Below, piece after piece: positions 30,505 through 34,763 of a stretch of 34,763 bases of DNA. Positions within the stretch are counted from its first letter, which is position 1, and every line of letters starts with the position of its first letter. Below the pieces are notes generated by a model that was not told the DNA's origin, ran no database searches, and saw only the letters and a list, made by a program, of their open reading frames with translations. Where the stretch lies: contig JBDTYT010000009.1 in assembly GCA_040005555.1 (NCBI GenBank), forward strand, positions 1 through 34,763, in the 5' to 3' direction. The position numbers and the translations under genes are program-made. The DNA is from JBDTYT01 sp040005555. Its GTDB lineage: Bacteria; Actinomycetota; UBA4738; HRBIN12.

Positions 30505-31104
30505 ATGTCGGAGGTTGCGAGCGTTCTGTACGGGCGCGAGGACATCCGCCGGCGGGTCGAAGATCTTGGCCGCACCATCACCGGGGATCATGAAGGACGC
30601 GCGCCCGTATTGATCTCCGTCCTCAAAGGCGGCTCGGTGTTCCTCGCCGACCTGATCCGGGAGATCCGTCTCCCGCTGGCGGTCGACTACATGTCGATCT
30701 CGCGCTACGGCGACGCCGCCGAGTCGATGGGCCGGGTGCGCATCGTGAAGGACCTCGATGAGGACATCGGCGATCGCAACGTCATCGTGGTCGAGGACAT
30801 CGTGGACACGGGCCTCACGCTCTCGTACCTGCTCGGTGTGCTGGAGTCGCGCAACCCGACCTCCATGGACGTGTGCGCGCTTCTGGACAAGTCCGTTCGT
30901 CGTATCGCCCCGCTCGAGATCCGGTACCGGGGCTTCGACTGCCCCGACGTGTTCGTGGTGGGCTACGGCCTCGATTTCCAGGAGCGCTACCGGAACGTCC
31001 CGGATATCCTTGCGGTGCACGATCTTCCGGCACTGCAGGCCGACCCCGACCTGCTCCTGCCGTACCTGCCCGACCCTGGGACCGGCGCGCCGACCACGGC
31101 CTAG
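30505..31104 (+). CDS. hpt: Hypoxanthine phosphoribosyltransferase
   Basis: 199 residues. The PRPP-binding motif is VEDIVDTGLT (96-105). The flexible loop SISRYGD (64-70), LKGG (40-43) and the purine-pocket region DFQERYRN are all present. It salvages hypoxanthine and guanine to IMP and GMP. The ATG at 30505 matches the family N-terminus; the longer open frame upstream is a shadow of the carboxypeptidase gene. The TAG stop at 31102-31104 is followed within two bases by the -35 box for the next gene. Confidence 0.94.
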   Translation: MSEVASVLYGREDIRRRVEDLGRTITGDHEGRAPVLISVLKGGSVFLADLIREIRLPLAVDYMSISRYGDAAESMGRVRIVKDLDEDIGDRNVIVVEDIVDTGLTLSYLLGVLESRNPTSMDVCALLDKSVRRIAPLEIRYRGFDCPDVFVVGYGLDFQERYRNVPDILAVHDLPALQADPDLLLPYLPDPGTGAPTTA

Positions 31105-31105
31105 G

Positions 31106-31134
31106 TTGCCGGACCTCGGGCCCCGGTCTACAGT
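31106..31134 (+). promoter_or_regulatory. Promoter TTGCCG-N17-TACAGT for the DUF151 gene
   Basis: The -35 TTGCCG (31106-31111) and -10 TACAGT (31129-31134) are 17 bases apart. The predicted start is near 31141, 6 bases before the ATG. A GGCGAGG sequence overlaps the start region and is a weak ribosome-binding site at most. Confidence 0.5.
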
Positions 31135-31146
31135 CGGCGAGGTGCC

Positions 31147-31623
31147 ATGTTGATCGAGATGAACCTCGCCGGCGTGCGGATCGAGCTGCCGACCAACCAG
31201 CCGATCGTGTTGCTCCGCGAGGTCGACGGCGAGCGGTTCCTGCCGATCTGGATCGGCCAGCCCGAGGCGGCAGCCATCGCGCTCGCTCTCCAGGGCACGG
31301 TCACGCCCCGACCGATGACGCACGACCTCATGAAGAACATGCTCGATGAGATGGCGGTGACGGTCCACAACATCGCGATCACGGAGCTGCGCGAGGGCAC
31401 GTTCTACGCGATCATCAACCTCCAGCGCAACGGATCCGCCTACGAGGTGTCGTCGAGGCCGTCGGACGCGATCGCGCTCGCGGTGCGGTTGGGCTGCAAG
31501 ATCTTCGCGAACGAGGAGGTACTCGCGGAGGCCTCGATCCTCATCCCCGTGGGCGATGAGGAAGAAGAGGTCGAGAAGTTCCGGGAGTTCCTGGACAACG
31601 TGGACCCCGAGGACTTCCAGTAG
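31147..31623 (+). CDS. Bifunctional nuclease-family (DUF151) protein
   Basis: 158 residues. The DUF151 pattern covers the first 130 or so: IVLLREVDGERFLPIWIGQPEA, RPMTHDLMKNML, and SSRPSDAIALAVRLGCKIFANEEVL. An acidic UVR-like tail follows (GDEEEEVEKFREFLDNVDPEDFQ). The family name comes from a plant protein with reported DNase/RNase activity. In bacteria the role is unsettled, and the active site cannot be confirmed here. The position between ftsR and a second MerR gene equals Rv1829. It converges with the CAP gene with a 19-base gap. Confidence 0.9.
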   Translation: MLIEMNLAGVRIELPTNQPIVLLREVDGERFLPIWIGQPEAAAIALALQGTVTPRPMTHDLMKNMLDEMAVTVHNIAITELREGTFYAIINLQRNGSAYEVSSRPSDAIALAVRLGCKIFANEEVLAEASILIPVGDEEEEVEKFREFLDNVDPEDFQ

Positions 31624-31642
31624 GTTGGGAGCTCGGCGACCG

Positions 31643-32134
31643 CTACCCGTAGAACAGTTCGGTCGCCCAGTACGAGTTCTGCCCGCAGCGGTTGCGTTGG
31701 GTGGTGCGCACCACGCCGATCCCCACACGTCGAAGCTTCGGGTGCAGGATGATCGATCGGTGGAACGCCTCCGTCATGAAGATCTTGTGTATCTCGTGGA
31801 TCGTGCTGCCGCAGCCCACGACGTCGGCGCCGACGTCGTTCCAACGGTAGGGGGCGAGCAGCTGTGCGAGGTTCGGCGGGTCGTAGATCCGATCCTCGCG
31901 GACCATGACGTTGCTCCAAGCCAACGCGTCATCGGACAACGGGAGGTTGATCTTCACGGGCCGCAGGTCGTGTTGCGCCCTGGTCCGGTTGAGGATGTTC
32001 AGAAGGGTGGTGCGGTAGGTATCCGTCGGCGACGCCTGGGCCTTGGAGGCCCCGAGGACCCCGAAGCTGAGGGCTAGCACCAACATCGACGCCAACGTTC
32101 CGCGACGTATCCATCCATAGGTGAGCGACGTCAT
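31643..32134 (-). CDS. Secreted CAP/SCP-domain protein
   Basis: 163 residues. A signal peptide (RRGTLASMLVLALSFGVLG, cleavage after AQA at about 34) precedes a small CAP domain: LLNILNRTRAQHDLRPVKIN, SDDALAWSNVMVRE, and HRSIILHPKLRRVGIGVV (125-142) with YWATELF at the end. Two Cys (108, 150) probably form a disulfide outside the cell. The usual GEN motif is replaced by GAD at the matching place, and the first conserved His is not evident, so the classical CAP site is incomplete. The ATG at 32134 has GGAAGGAGA 5 bases upstream. It is divergent from the MerR gene and interrupts the otherwise mycobacterial order. Role unknown; cell-wall or ligand binding is plausible. Confidence 0.83.
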   Translation of the reverse strand: MTSLTYGWIRRGTLASMLVLALSFGVLGASKAQASPTDTYRTTLLNILNRTRAQHDLRPVKINLPLSDDALAWSNVMVREDRIYDPPNLAQLLAPYRWNDVGADVVGCGSTIHEIHKIFMTEAFHRSIILHPKLRRVGIGVVRTTQRNRCGQNSYWATELFYG

Positions 32135-32196
32135 CCGGTCTCCTTCCGATAGGCGGCACCGACCCTTTCCGTAGAGGGGGAAGTTGGAACTCGGGC

Positions 32197-32202
32197 ATCC
32201 TA
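32197..32202 (-). promoter_or_regulatory. Possible -10 element (TAGGAT, minus strand) for the CAP gene
   Basis: On the minus strand TAGGAT lies 62 bases ahead of the CAP ATG. The same hexamer is used before recN and pyrG. No -35 match is seen. The 32135-32252 leader shows no recognisable riboswitch. Confidence 0.3.
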
Positions 32203-32252
32203 CCGGCTCGACGGTTTAGGAGCACCACTCATTCGCCATGCGAGGCGGGTGA

Positions 32253-32281
32253 TTGACACGTCACTCAGGGCCACCTAGCCT
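32253..32281 (+). promoter_or_regulatory. Promoter TTGACA-N17-TAGCCT for the second MerR gene
   Basis: A perfect consensus -35 TTGACA (32253-32258), a 17-base spacer and the -10 TAGCCT (32276-32281) make this the best promoter in the window. The start is expected near 32288, giving a leader of about 23 bases. Confidence 0.65.
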
Positions 32282-32292
32282 ACGCACGCCCA

Positions 32293-32302
32293 CGTAATTA
32301 CG
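32293..32302. promoter_or_regulatory. 10-base AT-rich palindrome, candidate operator
   Basis: CGTAATTACG is a perfect palindrome in an otherwise very GC-rich region. It lies about 5 bases after the predicted start of the MerR transcript and touches the GGAG ribosome-binding site (32302-32305). A protein bound here could block both transcription and translation. Autoregulation by the encoded MerR protein is a guess. Confidence 0.35.
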
Positions 32303-32310
32303 GAGTTGTG

Positions 32311-32760
32311 ATGACCGAGCAGGGATATCGCGTGCCCGAGGTCACCAAGATCATCGGGATCAGTTACCGACAGCTGGACTATTGGGCACGCACGGGGCTC
32401 GTGCGGCCGTCCGTGCAGGACGCGCAGGGATCGGGCTCGCAGCGGCTGTATTCGTTCCAGGACCTCGCCATGCTGAAGCTCATCAAGCGGATGCTCGACA
32501 GCGGCGTCAACCTCCAGCAGATCCGCAAGGCGATGGGCACCTTGAAGGAGCTGAAGGAGCCCGCCCTTGGCACGACGCTCGTCTCGGACGGCACTCGGAT
32601 CTACTCGTTGGAGTCGCCCGAAGCCGTCGTGGATCTGCTCGCCAAAGGCCAAGGCGTCTTCGCGATCGCCGTGGACAAGGTGTGGACAGAACTCGAGGGG
32701 ACCCTCAACAAGGGGAACCGCAAGAAGGGCCGCGGGGTCTCCTCGGCCGGAGGAGCGTGA
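32311..32760 (+). CDS. MerR-family regulator, orthologue of Rv1830 by sequence pattern and position
   Basis: 149 residues. The MerR winged helix is at about 7-75 (VPEVTKIIGISYRQLDYWAR, GSGSQRLYSFQDLAMLKLIK), then LLDSGVNLQQIRKA-type dimer helix and a short effector part ending GQGVFAIAVDKVWTELEG. This pattern is that of Rv1830 (called McdR/ResR in mycobacteria, linked to growth and antibiotic recovery). It is shorter than that protein at both ends. The ATG at 32311 with GGAG 5 bases upstream is preferred over the adjacent GTG at 32308. The end overlaps the next gene (GTGA). Confidence 0.88.
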   Translation: MTEQGYRVPEVTKIIGISYRQLDYWARTGLVRPSVQDAQGSGSQRLYSFQDLAMLKLIKRMLDSGVNLQQIRKAMGTLKELKEPALGTTLVSDGTRIYSLESPEAVVDLLAKGQGVFAIAVDKVWTELEGTLNKGNRKKGRGVSSAGGA

Positions 32761-33128
32761 GCGACAGCCTCGCGGCCGTCCCACCGGCCATGAAGAGCGA
32801 CTCCGTCCGCTTCGCCCACGGCAGCGAGCGCCAGTTCGCGCAGTTGCTGGATTTCTACCAGATCGAGTGGGACTACGAGCCCACCTCGTTCGATCTCGAG
32901 TGGGACAAGCAGGGAAACGTGGTTCAGCGGTTCACGCCCGACTTCTTCCTGCCCCAGTACGACCTCTATATCGAGATCACCACGTTGAATCAGAAGCTCG
33001 TCACGAAGAAGAACCGAAAGGTCCGTCGCCTCCGCGAGCTCTACCCCGGAGTCAACTGCAAGATCTTCTACCAACGCGATTACCTGTCGCTCGTCGACAA
33101 GTACGGCCTGGAGGACATCTCGGGCTGA
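32757..33128 (+). CDS. Small PD-(D/E)xK-nuclease-like protein of unknown function
   Basis: 123 residues, no signal peptide. The layout fits the restriction-endonuclease fold: helix with Glu24 (GSERQFAQLLDFYQIEWDYE), strand, Asp62 in RFTPDFFLP, then Glu73 in YIEITT ten to eleven residues on. This is followed by a Lys-rich helix (K80, K84, K85, K88) and a last strand CKIFYQRDYL. The usual ExK has Thr75 in place of Lys; a nearby Lys could substitute, or the protein may have lost activity. The GTG at 32757 overlaps the MerR stop, and GGAGGAG lies very near it. It occupies the position of the hypothetical gene Rv1831 between the MerR gene and the glycine decarboxylase. Its target is unknown. Confidence 0.7.
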   Translation: MSDSLAAVPPAMKSDSVRFAHGSERQFAQLLDFYQIEWDYEPTSFDLEWDKQGNVVQRFTPDFFLPQYDLYIEITTLNQKLVTKKNRKVRRLRELYPGVNCKIFYQRDYLSLVDKYGLEDISG

Positions 33129-33129
33129 T

Positions 33130-33135
33130 TAGAAT
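33130..33135 (+). promoter_or_regulatory. Additional strong -10-like hexamer (TAGAAT)
   Basis: TAGAAT starts 2 bases after the stop of the nuclease-like gene and 69 bases ahead of the gcvPA ATG. It is close to consensus but has no good -35. It could be a second, distal gcvP promoter giving a leader of about 60 bases. Confidence 0.3.
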
Positions 33136-33187
33136 CGTGCGCGAGCAGGCCGGGTGCGCAGCGTCGGCCACTATCCACGACCCCCGC

Positions 33188-33193
33188 TAGACT
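33188..33193 (+). promoter_or_regulatory. Putative -10 element (TAGACT) of gcvPA
   Basis: TAGACT ends 10 bases before the gcvPA ATG at 33204, giving a leader of only a few bases. No ribosome-binding site of normal strength is present. It would replace any glycine riboswitch, of which none is seen in the 75-base gap. Confidence 0.45.
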
Positions 33194-33203
33194 GGGCCGC
33201 GGG

Positions 33204-34529
33204 ATGAGGTTCGCGCCCCACACCGACGACGACGTCCGCGAGATGCTGGGGGCCCTCGGCATCGACTCGTTGGACGACCTGTTCTCCCAGATCCCCGAAT
33301 CGGTCCGGTTCGACCGTCCCCTCGACATCCCCGAGGGTGTGTCGGAGATGGAGATCCTGGCGGACCTCACGACACTCGGCAGACGCAACCGCTCAGCCGA
33401 GGACCTCATCTGTTTCGCGGGGGCAGGTGCGTACGACCACTATGTGCCCAGCGCCGTGTGGTCCTTGGCAGCGCGCTCGGAGTTCTACACCTCGTACACC
33501 CCGTACCAACCGGAGCTGTCTCAGGGGGTCCTGCAGGCCCTGTTCGAATACCAATCGATGATCTGCGAGATCACCGGACTGGAGGTATCCAACGCCTCGT
33601 TGTACGACGGAACGACCGCCTTAGCCGAGGCGGTGAACCTGGCCCGGTCATCACCTGGCCGCGACCGGGTGCTGGTGTCCGCCACGGTGGACACCAGGTA
33701 CGTCGATACGTTGCGCACCTACGGCCGAGCAGCCGGCTATGAGCCCGAGCTCTTCGATGCGCCGGACGGTCGCGGCGGTACGCCGGCGGTCGGCGACGAC
33801 GTGGCGTGCGTGGTCGTCCAGCATCCGAACGCCTACGGGATCCTCGAACCTGCCCGCGACCTCTTCGGGATGGCCCACGCGGGGGGCGCGCGAGCCATCC
33901 AGGTGTTCGACCCGCTCTCGCTCGGTGTCCTGGCGCCCCCCGGCGAGCTCCGTGCCGACGTCGCCGTCGCCGAGGGGCAGGTCCTCGGCAACCATCTGAA
34001 CTTCGGAGGTCCGTACCTCGGCATCATCGCCACGCGACTCGACGACGTTCGCCGGTTGCCGGGTCGCCTCGTGGGCGAGACCCTCGACGTCGACGGTCGC
34101 ACCGGCTACGTCCTCACGCTCCAGGCGCGCGAGCAGCATATCCGCCGTGAGAAGGCGACGAGCAACATCTGCACGAACCAAACGCTCATGGCCATCGCGG
34201 CCACGGTCTACCTGGCGTGGCTCGGCCCCCATGGCCTCCTCGAGCTCGGGCGCCAATGCGCAGCGAAGGCCGCCTACGCGGCGCAGCGCCTGACCGAGGT
34301 CCACGGCGTCGAGATGCTGTTCGCGGGCCAGCCCTTCTTCAAGGAGTTCGCGCTTCGCCTACCCGTCTCCTCGATCGAGGTCCGCGACGCCCTCATCGAG
34401 CGCGGGTTCCTGGCGGGGGTCGCCCTTCCCGACGCCGGGGGACATGCGCTGCTCGTGGCGGTCACCGAGCGTCGGACGCGCGAGGAGATCGACTCGCTGG
34501 CGCTCGCCCTGAAGGAGGTCCTGTCGTGA
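33204..34529 (+). CDS. gcvPA: Glycine dehydrogenase (decarboxylating) subunit 1
   Basis: 441 residues, the N-terminal half of P protein in the split form. Landmarks are MRFAPHTDDDVREMLGALGI, FAGAGAYDHYVPSAVW, FYTSYTPYQPELSQG, ASLYDGTTALAEA and the EKATSNICTNQTLMAIAA segment near the end. It lacks the PLP lysine, which is in subunit 2. With GcvPB it decarboxylates glycine and loads the aminomethyl group on GcvH. Mycobacteria have a fused GcvP at this position, so the split form is a difference. It overlaps gcvPB by GTGA. Confidence 0.96.
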   Translation: MRFAPHTDDDVREMLGALGIDSLDDLFSQIPESVRFDRPLDIPEGVSEMEILADLTTLGRRNRSAEDLICFAGAGAYDHYVPSAVWSLAARSEFYTSYTPYQPELSQGVLQALFEYQSMICEITGLEVSNASLYDGTTALAEAVNLARSSPGRDRVLVSATVDTRYVDTLRTYGRAAGYEPELFDAPDGRGGTPAVGDDVACVVVQHPNAYGILEPARDLFGMAHAGGARAIQVFDPLSLGVLAPPGELRADVAVAEGQVLGNHLNFGGPYLGIIATRLDDVRRLPGRLVGETLDVDGRTGYVLTLQAREQHIRREKATSNICTNQTLMAIAATVYLAWLGPHGLLELGRQCAAKAAYAAQRLTEVHGVEMLFAGQPFFKEFALRLPVSSIEVRDALIERGFLAGVALPDAGGHALLVAVTERRTREEIDSLALALKEVLS

Positions 34530-34763
34530 GTCGGGCGACTGGCGCGCCCGTTCGCCATCAAGGACCGCCGGGGGAGGGCACGCTGCACGAGCTGTCGCGC
34601 AGCGGCCGGCGTGCCTACAGCTTCCCCGCGCTCGACGTACCGATGGTGGAGCTGCCCGCGGAGACGGCGCGCCAGGTGGCCCCCGATCTCCCCGAGGTGG
34701 CGGAGCGTGACCTCGTCGCTCATTTCACCCGGCTGTCGCAGCTCAACTACGGGGTCGACACCG
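34526..34763 (+). CDS. gcvPB: Glycine dehydrogenase subunit 2, N-terminal part (cut by window edge)
   Basis: About 79 residues are visible. After a variable start, LHELSRSGRRAYSFPALDVP and HFTRLSQLNYGVDT match the beginning of GcvPB. The PLP-binding lysine lies beyond the window. GTG at 34526 overlaps the gcvPA stop, and AAGGAGGTC (34511-34519), an almost perfect ribosome-binding site, lies 6-7 bases upstream inside gcvPA, so equal subunit output is expected. Confidence 0.94.
   Translation, partial: MSRATGAPVRHQGPPGEGTLHELSRSGRRAYSFPALDVPMVELPAETARQVAPDLPEVAERDLVAHFTRLSQLNYGVDT

Noticed and set aside
32135..32252. Riboswitch in the leader of the CAP gene
   Set aside because: Checked by eye against c-di-AMP, c-di-GMP and cobalamin signatures; no conserved core was found.
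33129..33203. Glycine riboswitch ahead of gcvPA
   Set aside because: The gap is only 75 bases and lacks the paired aptamer layout; simple -10 hexamers explain it better.
1..34763. CRISPR arrays, insertion sequences, toxin-antitoxin or defence islands
   Set aside because: No regularly spaced repeats, transposase motifs or terminal inverted repeats, and no small gene pairs of that kind; gaps are too short to hide arrays.

Overview
The window looks like chromosomal backbone of a GC-rich member of the Actinomycetota, probably deep-branching and perhaps uncultured. I judge this from the strong GC bias, many GTG and some TTG starts, GC-type third positions throughout, and actinobacterial marker genes (tlyA, steA/steB, a GarA-like FHA protein, an FtsR-like MerR regulator, a DUF151 protein). 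Species cannot be named from sequence alone. I see no insertion sequence, prophage, CRISPR array or composition break. Nearly all of the window is coding, and no gene-free stretch exceeds 300 bases; the longest is 27782-28005.

Layout. At the left edge are a truncated single-stranded-DNA-binding protein and a DUF1015 gene on the minus strand, followed by a HAD phosphatase, a rhomboid protease (minus), a phasin-like basic protein, tlyA, nadK and recN. Next comes steA-steB fused by 4-base overlaps to a glycosyltransferase pair (GT2 plus a shortened MraY/WecA-like protein), then pyrG and a Nudix hydrolase. An ald-xerD-traR/dksA-like-deoB-deoA-M50 protease run follows. Then come trpS-scpA-scpB-rluB and aroH-tyrA-aroA-cmk-der. 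After a tRNA-Pro(GGG) come pgsA, gcvH, a zinc-ribbon FHA protein, ftsR, a D-Ala-D-Ala carboxypeptidase, hpt, a bifunctional-nuclease (DUF151) gene, a secreted CAP protein (minus), a second MerR regulator, a small nuclease-like protein, and split gcvPA/gcvPB running off the right edge.

From memory, the order matches two separate Mycobacterium tuberculosis blocks (about Rv1692-Rv1713 and Rv1822-Rv1832) placed side by side. It also resembles the recN-xerD-deoB-pdp-scpAB-rluB-tyrA-aroA-cmk-der backbone of endospore-forming Firmicutes, without the sporulation genes. The content is mainly housekeeping: DNA repair and segregation (recN, xerD, scpAB), nucleotide supply (pyrG, cmk, deoAB, hpt), aromatic amino-acid synthesis, cell envelope and separation (steAB, GT pair, carboxypeptidase, pgsA, CAP protein), ribosome maturation (tlyA, rluB, der) and glycine cleavage (gcvH, gcvPAB).

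Regulation visible by eye: many 4-base start/stop overlaps mark transcription units, and TAnnnT -10 hexamers lie just ahead of the first gene of most units. Several are so close to the start codon, or built on the previous gene's stop codon, that leaderless transcripts are likely. Three promoters have good -35 boxes with a 17-base spacer (27900-27928, 31106-31134, 32253-32281). The least explained items are the SteAB-linked glycosyltransferase pair, the zinc-ribbon GarA variant, and the PD-(D/E)xK-like protein downstream of the second MerR gene.
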